A stretch of 64,000 nt of DNA. Source: Zhengitettix transpicula (Eukaryota > Arthropoda > Insecta > Orthoptera > Tetrigidae). The number at the start of each line of letters is the position of its first letter. Positions within the stretch are counted from its first letter, which is position 1. Shown here one piece after another: positions 48,498 through 59,600 of this stretch. The stretch spans positions 54,464,001-54,528,000 of the forward strand of contig CM073596.1 of the NCBI GenBank assembly GCA_037074705.1, read 5' to 3'. The notes beneath the pieces are model-generated. The model worked only from the letters and a program-made list of their open reading frames with translations, did no database searches and was not told the origin of the DNA. The translations under genes and the position numbers were made by a program.

Positions 48498-48700
48498 TTT
48501 AGGGCAACAAGCTACATGAGGGTAATCCACATTGGGCAACTCCCCTTTAATAGCATAGGAAGGGATTTGAAAGGGGGGATGCGGAAGGGTAGAGGAAGGT
48601 AGCCAAGGGTTAACTAGGGACCCCGGGCTATATTTTAAGAATCCTACCCGGCATTCGCCTAAAGAAATGCAGGGAAAACCCTATAAAAACCTGCATCGGG
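48498..48700 (-). repeat. GC-rich SINE-like element, 5'-truncated copy H
   Basis: The minus-strand copy ends GTTGCCCTAAAC and is truncated at CCCGATGCAGGTTTTTATAG. It lies tail-to-tail with copy G, 140 bp apart. The 3' 200 bp are well preserved. Confidence 0.75.
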
Positions 48701-49438
48701 TGTTTTTTGGCCTTTAATAATCGCTTTGCTTATAGAAACACATAGTAGAGAAACAGGTACTCATAGCTCTTTTTAGAGCTGCAGAAACGAGGAAAATGGA
48801 CATTGCTTACTATTTCGTGAAGGCACAAGTCGCCGAAAAATATTATTCGGGGGTTATGTTAAGAAATCCTGCGATTTTTTCCTTCATTAAATTTATTAAA
48901 ATTGTAATTAAAATGACGTTTTATTTAAATTTCTAATACCACTACTTTTCTCCCTGAGGTAAAGTGTATATTTTGCATATTAGAACGCAGGCTCGCACTC
49001 TCCAAATTAAAGAAAATAATATTTTCGTTCAAGGAGTTGTTTATCGTAGAAGCGTAGAAGGAACCCCGGAGACTAACTTATGGAGGTTCCTGGTTGCCGG
49101 GTGAAAAGGTTGTAACAGAGTCGTACCAGATGCGGCCTTTGCAGGCAGGCGTGTGTGTGTGTGTGCGTGTGTGAGTGCGCGCGTAGTGGAAGGGTCAGTC
49201 ACCGCGCCTGTGTCGTCGGCAGGTTGGCGCCACTGCCTAGTCGGCCATCTGCCTCTCGCTCTTCAGATCTTCCTGTTGCGCCAGGGTCAAGTGCAACGTG
49301 CAACAATATCAGCGTTCCTCCACCACCTGACGCCTCGCATATCTACTTTGTTTTACACGCATTCTCGTCTCTTTTTACCTTCATATTTACTTTCCCGACG
49401 AGTTTGTGACCACTACGAAACTCGGAATTAATACATTA
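48701..49438. other. Stretch with a GT microsatellite and unassigned GC-rich frames
   Basis: An imperfect (GT)n tract lies at 49151-49184. Two overlapping plus-strand frames (49153-49431) follow it through GC-rich sequence with no recognisable domain. Confidence 0.4.
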
Positions 49439-49560
49439 CCTGATGAAGACCCAAAATTGTTGACGAAACTCCGTAATAATTTTGTTTGTTTTAGTTGAAT
49501 AATGCTCTTTGTTTTTCTGACAAGTAAACCGTTTTACTGTTTATTTATTAAATGATAAGT
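49439..49560 (+). ncRNA. Hammerhead-core-like motif with downstream repeat tail
   Basis: An exact CUGAUGA (49440-49446), A-GACCC-AAAAUU-GUUGAC, then an exact GAAAC (49465-49469). Stem II is partly mismatched. The downstream sequence (TTTTTCTGACAAG..CGTTTTACTGTTTATTTATT) is repeated after the motif at 50399. The two form a direct repeat 960 bp apart. Confidence 0.5.
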
Positions 49561-50336
49561 ATTAAATTTGTAATATTTAACTAACAAATTATAACTCCAT
49601 CATTTCCTGCCTCCACATCTCCGTACCACAGACAACAGAATATCAGAAGAAAATTACACATCAAAATCAATCAATTTAAAATCCTTTCAGACATGCTGCA
49701 TTTTTTAAGATAAGCTAGAACCATATTTTTTTTATTGAGAACATACAGAACCTATTTAACAAATTAAAAATTACTGAAAAAAAAATTGTAAGAACGAATT
49801 GCTTCAAAACTTTCCCCAATCCCTCCTTGAATTTATCATTTCCGAAGCCCCCAGTTGTATGATTTGTTAAGTGGAGCTTCCAAGTGTTACATACACGTGA
49901 CGTAGTCGCAGGATGCGGCCGTGGGCGTAGTCAAAATTTGCATACCGTGAAGTGAAGCTTAATCATGGTTGGACTGCACGTACAATCGGGTCAATAAATA
50001 ACAGTAAATTGTTTGACGTTAATGCACGGTCGTGTGTGTCACATGTCTTTGTGGATAACCGGCGTCAACTCACCCAACAAGGAAAGCGCTATCTCATTCG
50101 TCTTACATAAATAATAATAGGAAAATAATTTACATATGTTTTATTGACCCAACCGATACAATAAATGATTTAACACGTTCCGCGTCACAGTTTCCGGAGA
50201 AAATATAGAATAAATAATTAATAAGGGGAAAAAATACAATTATAAATTAAAATGTAAATTAAATCGGCACAGGTCATAACCTAATCAGGTTTAAAATAAT
50301 TTAATTAAATCTGCCTGTATATAAAAATGAATGTCT
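49561..50336. other. Stretch without a supportable gene
   Basis: AT-rich sequence with no open frame of note and no repeat partner recognised. Confidence 0.4.
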
Positions 50337-50354
50337 CTGTGTGTGTGTGTGTCC
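50337..50354 (+). repeat. Short (GT)n tract in a common repeat motif
   Basis: It sits in CTGTATATAAAAATGAATGT...(GT)n...GCTCCTAAACCA, a string that resembles the start of widely dispersed arthropod repeats. The family is not assigned. Confidence 0.35.
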
Positions 50355-50398
50355 CTATGCGCTCCTAAACCAGTAATTTTATACACGCATAAAATCAA

Positions 50399-50525
50399 CC
50401 TGAGGAAGTCCCAAAATTAGTGGATTAAACGTCGTTTTGTAATGATTTTTTGGTTTTGATTTTCGTTGATTAACATATATTTTTTTTCTGGAAAAGTGGC
50501 TGTTTTACTGTTTATATTTATTAAA
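50399..50525 (+). ncRNA. Hammerhead-core-like motif with downstream repeat tail
   Basis: CUGAGGA (50400-50406), A-GUCCC-AAAAUUA-GUGGAU, then UAAACGUCG. Stem II pairs partly and GAAA has become UAAA. The tail (TTTTTTCTGGAAAAG..GTTTTACTGTTTATATTTATT) matches that after 49439. Confidence 0.45.
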
Positions 50526-50711
50526 TGATAATTGTCAGATTAAATTAAATATTATAATTTATTTAAATATATTTTATATAATATTAAAAAAAATTTGAAC
50601 CTAATCATTGAAAATTTTAAAAGTTTATACAATCAAATGTATCAGAATGCTCAAGAACTCGGAATAAATTTTACATAATAGTATTTATGAATGTCACTTA
50701 TTTATTCTACT

Positions 50712-50790
50712 CCTAATGAAGTCCCAAATTAAGGACGAAATCTAATGACATATTGTTCTAATTGACGTTGTTAATTAATAAACTTTTTCT
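50712..50790 (+). ncRNA. Hammerhead-core-like motif
   Basis: CUAAUGA (50713-50719), one extra A, GUCC (50721-50724) pairing perfectly with GGAC (50733-50736), then an exact GAAA (50737-50740). The downstream TTTTTCTGACTGTTTAGCC matches the family tail. A third copy within 1.3 kb on the same strand. Confidence 0.5.
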
Positions 50791-52574
50791 GACTGTTTAG
50801 CCTTGACACTTATTTACGATATATTGTTTTATTTGTAATAATTACGTTTCTAATTAATATACCTTTCCTGGTTGGCCTATATATTTATATTGTGTTATTA
50901 TACATAGATAAATTACAATTTTAACGTAATTTATGAAATCAACGAATCACTGCAATAAGGTATATACGTAGTGGCGGCTATAATTAAATATATATTATTT
51001 TATATCTAGATTTAAACTTAAATTACAAAGGAAACAATCAAAGAAAGAAAATTACTACTTAAATTTATTCAATACACAGCTTTCTTTAACTTACTTATTT
51101 TGCCTGTTTTTCAGACCTCTAGAATATTTTTATCAGTAGGAAACTATTAAACAGTTAATTTTGAAAATATGAAGCATTCGGTAATATTTCCATAATAATT
51201 TGAAAATAAATTTATTTATTTGTTATAAGAGTGTATATTATTTCTTAACGTTTTATGAGTCACCATTTTTGTAAAAGGACTAGAGGATTATGGGAATATT
51301 GTAGAATGCTAAATATTTTTTAGAAAATTGTTAATTAGTTTTCTCATTGAAATGACGTCTAATAGAAAATATTCGGGATGGAATACAAAAATAATACCTA
51401 TTGTATGAGGTGTTTCAAAGAATGCGATTTTTAATTACATTTGAAGGAGATTGTTGTTCATTAACTTCAGATTTTTTTTAAAAAAAATGTAGATTTAACA
51501 TTTTGGACGCGTCCTACTCGACCGACACAAATTTCGTATCAATAGCTGTCGGAAATGGCACGTTAGAAACATGGGTTTCATAGATGAGCCTTGGATACAC
51601 TCACAATTGTTTAATGTTTTCCTGAATCCAAGTCCTTGGTTGCATCATAATTTACCCGAAAGTACCAAAAAAACGGCGGGTCACGGAGATTAACAGATTG
51701 TGATGACCGTAAAGTGCATTTCCATTATCACGCACCGTCCGTTTTGTGTGAGACAACCTTGTAGGAGCGACGTGGACCACAAGATCACGATTCAATTGAG
51801 CGTAACAAGAAGATAGCGTGGTTTCGGTCTCGTGTCCTTGTGACATCGTCAGCGGTGTTTGGCAAGTGCATTGCATGCACAATGCATTGTTGACTGCGGT
51901 GCCGCAACAATACAATCTGAGATGAGTTTGCCGTTCGTCAAAAGTTAAGCGCCCAGTCACGGAACGTGAGAAAGGGAAAATTTTTCGGGCCCGAAATCAA
52001 ACATGAATTACTGTAAGGTCAGTCTCAGCTGACGACATTTTTCTTGCCGTGTGCACTTTCTATTCATTCTCACCTCAAGGACTGTCTCCTTTTTTTTTCA
52101 GTTAATGTTTAAACATTTTTGACTTTGAACTTTTCGTTTTCTGAGGTTAACCAGTTTGACGATTTGAGATCCACAGTCGATCCAGTCTTTCCATTCTCCA
52201 GGAAAGGAGACAAACAACGGAACGATACCTTCAAGAATGTGGTGAAAGGAAGTTTCTTTGGTAACTATTGGATCGTTAGATGAAATTTTCTGTTGAATTG
52301 TGCGATTGTGAACAAAGAATTGCGCAGATCTGAGACCATGAGTCAACCGCATCTGTCGTCCTAGTGGAATGGAATGCCGTCATTTCCGTCCGAAGACTAA
52401 CAGAACCACCAACTACGTAAAGCTCTTAAGGAAACGAACTATGTGGTGATTCAGACTATGCAACTTACACCTTCCTGAACCCCCCAAAAAAACTACACAT
52501 TTGTTTATAATTCCCCCAGATGAAACGAATACCTTTCTTTAAGATTAAACTGATCCATTTTTATAAATTCAAAA
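50791..52574. other. Stretch without a supportable gene
   Basis: AT-rich to about 51480, then moderate GC. Minus-strand frames 51652-51960 and 52098-52352 are open. I considered a transposase remnant, but no catalytic motif is visible and I leave them unassigned. Confidence 0.3.
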
Positions 52575-53541
52575 TCCAACAGATTCGTTCATGAAAAACT
52601 TCTCATTACGTTTAAATGGAGAAAGTTCAAACCGTTATCCCATTCTCTCCGGGGTGCCACAGGGCAGCATCCTTGGCCCCCTATTATACGTCTTATACAC
52701 TTCCGACTTGCCAACCTCAATGGACGTAAGCACAAGTACCTTTGCTGATGATACAGCAATACTGTCAACACACACAGACCCTGATTCCGCATCACAGAAA
52801 CTTCAAGAACATCTACAAAAAATAGAGACCTGGCTAAAAAGATGGAAAATAAAAGTAAATGCATCGAAATCATCCCACATAACATTTACCCTTAAAAAGG
52901 AACATTGTCCTATAGTAAAGCTCAATCAGGAAGAAATTCCAAAAGCAGAATCAGTCAAATATCTTGGTCTTCACTTAGACACCAAGCTGAAATGGAGGGA
53001 TCACATCAATGAAAAGAAACAGTAAATAGAAATAAAAACTAAATTATTAAACTGGCTGATTGGACGAAAATCAAAATTATCAGTAGAAAACAAATTACTT
53101 CTTTACAAAACAGTGATAAAACCTATATGGACGTACGGAATAGAGCTCTGGGGATGTGCAGCCAAGTCTCACATCGCTATCATGCAAAGATCCTCCGCAC
53201 TATTACAAATGCTCCCTGGTATGTATCCAACTTCAGTTTACATACTGACCTCAATACACCATATGTAGCAGACGTCTTCAAAGATAAAAATAGTAAACAC
53301 CATACTGTACTTCAATCCCACCCCAATCGACTACTAGAGCCGTTACTACAACGAAAATAACAACCGAAGACTGAAGAGATGCTGGCCAATAGACTACAAT
53401 AAAAACTGAGGTGGCGTTGTTGGACCCTCACCTCTCCACGACATCAGTACAAGACCCTATTATTAAATTGTACATGTTAGAAAATTAGCTAAAAGATCAT
53501 TAGTAATCTGATTGCTAATAAAAATATAATTAAAAAAATTA
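52575..53541 (+). mobile_element. Jockey-clade-like LINE, 5'-truncated and dead
   Basis: Only the 3' part of the reverse transcriptase ORF and a short 3' UTR survive, ending near an A-rich tail (AATATAATTAAAAAAATT). Upstream of about 52575 the sequence no longer reads as RT, which is typical of 5' truncation by target-primed reverse transcription. The boundary is approximate and no target duplication was located. An element of this kind could have mobilised the SINE-like copies nearby, but the tails do not match, so that is unproven. Confidence 0.75.
52591..53360 (+). pseudogene. Non-LTR reverse transcriptase fragment (Jockey-like), frameshifted
   Basis: The first frame (52591-53022) shows GVPQGSILGPLLY at residues 21-33 and the catalytic FADD box at residues 51-54 (52741-52752), then LGLHLDTKLKWRDHI near its end. 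These are diagnostic of LINE reverse transcriptases, and the wording is Jockey-like. A TAA at 53023-53025 interrupts the same frame, which then continues (KLLNWLIGRKSKL, YGIELWGCAAKS). Around 53180-53190 an indel shifts the reading to another frame carrying KILRTITNAPWYVSN, which ends at 53360. With at least two disabling changes and no endonuclease domain, it cannot act on its own. Confidence 0.88.
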
Positions 53542-54574
53542 CGTTTATTGACTTCAATTTTTGTTGAATATTCTACAGATAAATGTGGCATAAAGGCCGA
53601 CAGCTTCTTTTAATTTCCTAACTTAATGCCTGGATAAAATAAATATAAAATTTTTATAACTGAATTTTTTGGGGGATTTATTTTGAATTCATACGGGTTA
53701 TTTCTAAATATAACACGAATTTATAGATTGGTTGGAAATGGGAACAAGTGCATGCATAAATGTGTTTAGAAGTTAGTAAATAGTTTAAACTTTAATATTA
53801 TTTGAGAATCCCTGTCTACTGTATAGCGGCAAATGTTTTTGTAATAAATATTTCACTCATCACTATTGGTTTTGTGTACACAATAGTGCAACGAAAAAAA
53901 ACCCGTTCTACTAAGTTGGGTGTGGATCAGAATTTTCTGGATTACGTGGATTACGTAAAAGTAAACTTGTCATTACAGATGCATTTCTTCATTTTAATCA
54001 ATTAGCATAAATATTTGTGAATAAGACCTATTATTTCTCCTGTAAATACAGTTCTTCTTTGAGCTTTCTTTTGATTTAATTATTCAAAATTCGGGGTCCG
54101 GGATTAAAAAGGAACGTCGGCTACGCAGCAGAGCAATGTCGTGCCAGAAATAATGCAAGTTGATGAGAGATGTAGGGGAGAAAATGGAATCCCGTGCATT
54201 TTGTAAGGAAGAGCACGAGGCTTCCCTCTCTTGCCCTATCACAGAGACAAATTTACAACTGTCTCTACGAATCTCGAAAACGAAGAATAATATTACGTCT
54301 CACGGTAGTCGGCGGGGTAGGAAACATATCACTATTTTTCCTTCCTCCCTCAAGAAGAATTTCATCTCTCAGCAAAAGAGAAAAATGTTACGATGGGAGT
54401 TATGAGTAAGCTCTCAGAGAGACGCGAGGGGAAATCGCAATGGCTACTTCTGTTCCGGAAAATATCCTCCACGAATCTTGTCCTTACTTTGTCGTTCCGT
54501 TTAATTGCGTATGAATGAAAAGAAGCGAAACACTGACAAGTTTCAACCGTATATTATTTAAGAATAAATTAAAT
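53542..54574. other. Stretch without a supportable gene
   Basis: AT-rich sequence, then a moderate-GC patch at about 54100-54480 with two overlapping unassigned frames. Confidence 0.4.
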
Positions 54575-54825
54575 ACTTAATTTTGATTTTATCTGCCATT
54601 TGTAAAAAGAAGACTGTTAATAATTTTCTAAAATATTTAATATTGAAATTACCACTAATTTATAACCAGATAAATAATTCATAATTTTATCAAATATTTA
54701 ATTTTCAAATAATCTACCATTTATTATAACGTTAAAACTAATTCATTATTTTCTGAAATAATTTAAGTAAAAATTATCTTTCATTTATAACAAGAAAACG
54801 AATTAATAAATATCTAAAACTTTTT

Positions 54826-55124
54826 GAGGCACGGAGAAGGGAATGCTGCGTCCCCACAGCAAACTCCTCTCTCGCTATCGGAAGGGCGTGGGACAAGTAC
54901 CCAATGCCCGACCTACCCGATGCAGGTTTTTCTAGAGTTTTCCCTGCATTTCTTTAGGCGAATGCCGGGTAGGATCCTTAAACCATAGCCCGGGGGCCCT
55001 AGTTAACCCTTGGCTACCTTCCTCTACCCTTCCACATCCCCCTTTTCAAATCCCTTCCTATGCTATTAAAGGGGAGTTGCCCAATGTGGATCACCCTCAT
55101 GTAGCCTGTTGCCCTAAAAAAAAA
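54826..55124 (+). repeat. GC-rich SINE-like element, 5'-truncated copy I
   Basis: It begins GAGGCACGGAGAAGGGAATG and ends GTAGCCTGTTGCCCT plus nine A. It lies inside the satellite array. The 3' 300 bp are close to copies A and B. A target duplication is not clear. Confidence 0.8.
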
Positions 55125-55136
55125 TATTGAAATTAT

Positions 55137-55452
55137 AAAACTGGATAGCGGAAAAGTGTCTGCGAGGGATGTTCTCTCGCAGGCAGAACCTTTTAGGAGA
55201 GATACAAAGGAGCTACCTTTGGGTACCCAATGCCCGACCTACCTGATGCAGGTTTTTCTAGGGTTTTCCCTGCATTTCTTTAGGCGAATGCCGGGTAGGA
55301 TCCTTAAAATATAGCCCGGGGGCCATAGTTAACCCTTGGCTACCTTCCTCTACCCTTCCGCATCCCCCCTTTCAAATCCCTTCCTATGCTATTAAAGGGG
55401 AGTTGCCCAACGTGAATTACCCTCATGTAGCTTGTTGCCCTAAAAAAATATA
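55137..55452 (+). repeat. GC-rich SINE-like element, copy J with target duplication
   Basis: It is flanked by identical TATTGAAATTAT at 55125-55136 and 55453-55464. The 5' end (AAAACTGGATAGCGGAAAAG, then hairpin TGCGAG...CTCGCA) reaches further upstream than in copy E. The middle, from ACCTTT to GGTACCCAATG, is missing compared with E. The satellite motif itself contains this sequence, but the spacing fits a true insertion. Either the source RNA was spliced or deleted, or the deletion came later. Confidence 0.75.
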
Positions 55453-55740
55453 TATTGAAATTATCTATCATTTGTAATAAGAAAACTGATTCATAATTTC
55501 CTAAAAATATTTAATTTTGAAATTATCTGCCCTTTATAACAATAAAACTAATTCCTAATTTTATAATATATTTAATTTTGATATTATTTTCCATTTATAA
55601 CACGAAAAGTTATTCATAATTTCCTAAATTACAAACTTTAGAAATTACCTGCCATTCACTAAGTTATAATTTCCTAAAATATTTATTTCTGATATTAACA
55701 GTAATTTATAAAGTTTTCCATAATATTTAAAAATCTTCTT

Positions 55741-55870
55741 ACCACCTGACGAATGGGACAAAGATCCCAGAAACGATGTGTGGTATTTATATTCTCCTCC
55801 TTTGTCTGCATTGGCTATCTTTTGTATTCCTTATTTTCAATCAGACGTAAATTTTTTCATTTGTTTATTT
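55741..55870 (+). ncRNA. Hammerhead-core-like motif with family tail
   Basis: CUGACGA (55746-55752), extra A, stem II UGGGA (55754-55758)/UCCCA (55765-55769), GAAA (55770-55773), CGAUGUGUGGUAUUUAUAUU. It is nearly identical to the copy at 20538, including the tail (TGGCTATCTTTTGTATTCCT, TCAGACGTAAATTTTTTCAT). It lies just after the satellite array. Confidence 0.55.
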
Positions 55871-56585
55871 TCCTCCAATTTCTTCATAAGGAATAAAAAT
55901 TATTTCCAAACTTAGACTTAAGAGTAAAACCGTCTAATATTAAGATATAATAATTTATTTTGCAAAAGTTTCACTTATCGGTGTTTGATTCGAAAAAAAT
56001 ATGAGTGACTTCCGAGTTATCCAAATTAATAAACTGTGGAGTATTACATCTAGAAATTTCTCAGACATCCACTCATCTGTGTGTTTATTATTTTTCTCGG
56101 AAGTCGCAAAGATTCCAGTTCCTCCGATCGCTGACGAAACATTTGGTAATGATGGTTGAGTTGAACCTTCACCATGCGAGGTCGGTACACGTCACCACGT
56201 GGTACACGCAACGTCAATTTTTGGAGAGGTAAATATCGTACAAGGGCAAACACACATCTTCTTACTAATCCTCGTTGCACATTAAACTTAACGTCCTCTT
56301 GTCTCGGGAGAATTAGCATTTAGGTTAGTTGGCTGAATCATGGGAAAACAAACTTTCGATTATCCTCACTGCAAATTTTGCCTAGGAATATTGGTTTGAA
56401 GTTCGATAATTCTTACACGGAATCTTGGCCGATCTTAATATTTATTTATTTCAAAATGTCCATTAGTAAAATATCATTAACGTGTTTATTACATTAACTG
56501 CACTCCGACGAGGGGCTATTATTATATTTTAATTTGTTTCTTACATGAATTGGCGCCCAACGTGGGGCTTTTATATAATTAAATT

Positions 56586-56587
<2 letters not shown>
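55871..56587. other. Stretch without a supportable gene
   Basis: AT-rich with two antiparallel unassigned frames (56005-56319). Confidence 0.4.

Positions 56588-56631
<44 letters not shown>
56588..56631 (+). repeat. (TA)n microsatellite
   Basis: About 22 uninterrupted TA units. Confidence 0.9.
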
Positions 56632-56634
<3 letters not shown>

Positions 56635-59600
56635 CATTAAAATGAAAACAGAGATTCGTACATCACGTTGTTTCCAATATTTAAGAAATAGAATTACCTT
56701 AACTTCATGATGTATACGTATTAAATCCTTATAGTATGAAGGTCAACTATTCGACATTCGCTAAATGAAAATATAATCGCCAATGACTTGGATGTTGGCA
56801 AAGAGCGTGCGAGTTGGTAAACATCCTCCGGAGGAATTGTTTAATTTGTGGTTATGTTAAACGATCATGTTCTATAAAATATTAAGTTGAGAACTAATCA
56901 TTACAGCAACAGGGCAGCTGCGTTGAAGGTGTATTCGTCCACTGGTACCTTTGTTAATTTCGTCCTCTGGTTAGCAGGAGGCTATTATTATATTACCGAG
57001 TCGAAAAATGAGACGCAAAAGTGCAGCCAATTTGGGACAGCCTGTAATTACCCGGTACCCCGTCTCCATTCCATTCCATTCCACCCGAATGAATGCCATT
57101 ACCTTGCAGACAGACCACACAGCCGGAAGATTGCTTCTGGAATTACGACGCTCTCCTACCCTCGCATTTTAAAACGTAACTGGCCGACTGTGGTGTACCC
57201 ACACGCTAATCACGGCGTCTTTATTACATTACAAGAAACACGTAATCAAAGCTCGACCGTCATTTACAACGAGGTTCCGAGTATCCACAGGTAGCCACAC
57301 CCCAGGAGGGAAGAGGGAAGCTTTGCCTTGTGTTAGATGTTAACCATAGGAATGGCCTGGTGGGAAAATATAAAACCGTACAGAACATTCTACGTATTTT
57401 CCGAAAAATATAAAAAAATGTAGTTTAGCAGTTCCATTCTTCATCGTCCCCTATGGACTTTGAACTCCCTTCGATGACGTCGTTCAGTAAACTATTCTCC
57501 TTAGGATGTGTTCGATCCAGTTTCCCTTTCTCTTAAACACTCTTGTCAAGATAGATCTCTAACGCCTCATTTACTCCTCTTAGATCCTCTTCATTTTTTC
57601 ACCTTATGTTTCCATTTTATTTTATTTTCAAATATTCTTCAACACCACACTACATCATAAGCAAGGGAAATTTAAGAATTTACTGATCCACAGTATGTCA
57701 GGGCCTATAAGACTCAACAAGATTTGAAATTTATCGACTTGGCAGTGGCTTTTTTCCAATCTCTAATCCTTCAGTTAATGGAAAATTTTTCTTTTGCAAT
57801 TTTAATGTTTCGGAGTTTCTAAAATTACTACAGTAATAAATATAAGCTTTTTTAATGTATAAAGAAGACAAAATAAAATATTTCTAACCAGAATTTTTCA
57901 GTGATAATTAGGCCCTATATTAGGATGGTAACAGATGCGTCGTTACTACACACTAAAATAGTCCAACCTCATGACTAATTGGTTAATGAGTAATGCGTGT
58001 AAAATATTGAATTTGTTTCACTTCCGGTCAAAGATAGTATTTTAATCGAAATATTTCTTAATTTTAACGATTTCAATTTTATAATTTTATGAATACAAAA
58101 ATAAACTTAAGTTTAATATTAACAATAATTCAGTTGTGTCCAAACAAATTAATGTCGGTTGATTGTAAAGTAGCAGCGAGCTTTAATTGACCATTCCCAT
58201 ATTTCCTTAACTAATATCCCCATCCACTTCCATCTCGTTTTATTAACTCCGGAATAAGAAGTTAAACTTCAGAAAACCTTGACGTATATAATTACAAATG
58301 GATTTAACATTTTTAAAAGTACTTAATTTAATCCGAACGAATGAACAACGAGCCTGTCTTCGCACACGTCCGTATTAACACATAAAAATTATCCGGAGAA
58401 CCTCAATTTCCCACGGTGGATGATTTACAAAGCGTAGGAGGACATATCGTATGTACAACTGAGAGATCCGCTTTCTTCAGATCCGCACCTGGGAATTTTA
58501 TTTCGTAGTCGCTCGTTGAAGAAGGATGACGCTAGGACGTCAGCAAGAGGTTTTTCTCGGTACATGGAGCAGGTTTTCTGCAGAGGCACTTCCGATCGCG
58601 TTTCCTTTTGTTGCCTTTGTACGGGGGACTTGCTCTGGGACTTCGTCTTCTTTCTTTTATTTTCCTTGGTAACGTAGTCAAAATTTCCTCCAAATAAGAG
58701 AGCTTCTAGTTAGAGGTGACAATCTGAAATTTTAAAAAAAAACATCTAGGGTCCGTTAAGAGTTAAAAAATTTGCCTTGAACTGAAACTAATACAACTCA
58801 TGGCATTTGTAAATAATTATGCAGGGAACAGAGAGACGAAAGAGATTCACAGGAAAAGAACAGTGCAACGTTAAACGTCCATCCCGCGGTACACAAACTC
58901 ACAAGGATCATTCCTGCATTACTTCACAGGATCGTAACCACACATTTCAGGGGAATTTATTAAAATAGAATAGACAACTCTGCACAAGATCAATGTGCAA
59001 GCTCTAAGAGTCAGGGAAACCTACAAATAAAACGGATAGTTAGGAAAGTCCTTACAGTGAGGAAAACTATCCCAGAAAAGAAAATCAGGCATTCTCGAAA
59101 TAACATTGTTTGGTTCATAAAATTAATACTCGTGTGGTGAAACAATTAATTACATATGTTAAATAAATTTTAAAAAATCTGACGAATGTCTGGTATTTTA
59201 ACTGTAAAAAAAACATATAGTTTAAGTCTTACGAAATTATCTTGAGGGGTAACTCCACAGGTAAAGGGTGTAATATTAATATGTGTGGTGTTTTCAAGCT
59301 CTTCTAGACTATAAACAGGAAAAAAATATTGTGTTCCAAAAGATAGCTAAAAGGAAACAAGATATTTCCCAAAAAATTACGAAATAGGTATCTAGGAATA
59401 GTCACCGCAATAACATTACCACTTTTGAATTTTTAGCGCTCGAGAAAGATCGGTAATGTTTATTAGTTACTTCTAATCCGAGGCCAGCGTGTTAAAGAGA
59501 CTGTATGACTAACTATTAGTACAAGTCATGTCCGAGAATAGTAGGAATTTAAATAACTGTTTGCGCTGGCGGCGGACAAAAATAAAATAACACCGGAGGA

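Larger units (their letters stand above)
54575..55730 (+). repeat. Satellite of about 61-bp units, interrupted
   Basis: About ten diverged tandem units of roughly 60-65 bp follow the pattern TTTAATTTTGAAATTATCTG, CCATTTATAACAAGAAAACT, AATTCATAATTTTCTAAAATA. Four units precede the GC-rich copy I, a partial unit lies between copies I and J, and about five follow copy J, the last ones shortened. Unit divergence is moderate, so the array is old and no longer homogenising. Confidence 0.8.

Noticed and set aside
51652..51960. Minus-strand frame first suspected to be a mariner-like transposase
   Set aside because: The first residues are faintly reminiscent, but there is no DD(34)D core, no helix-turn-helix pattern and no terminal inverted repeat.
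54575..55730. CRISPR-like array (regular repeats)
   Set aside because: Units are contiguous tandem repeats of about 61 bp with no unique spacers, in a eukaryotic context. It is a satellite.
56887..57294. Host exon behind a TTACAG acceptor
   Set aside because: No recognisable domain, no donor site that I could justify, and no flanking exon. Left as a possibility only.
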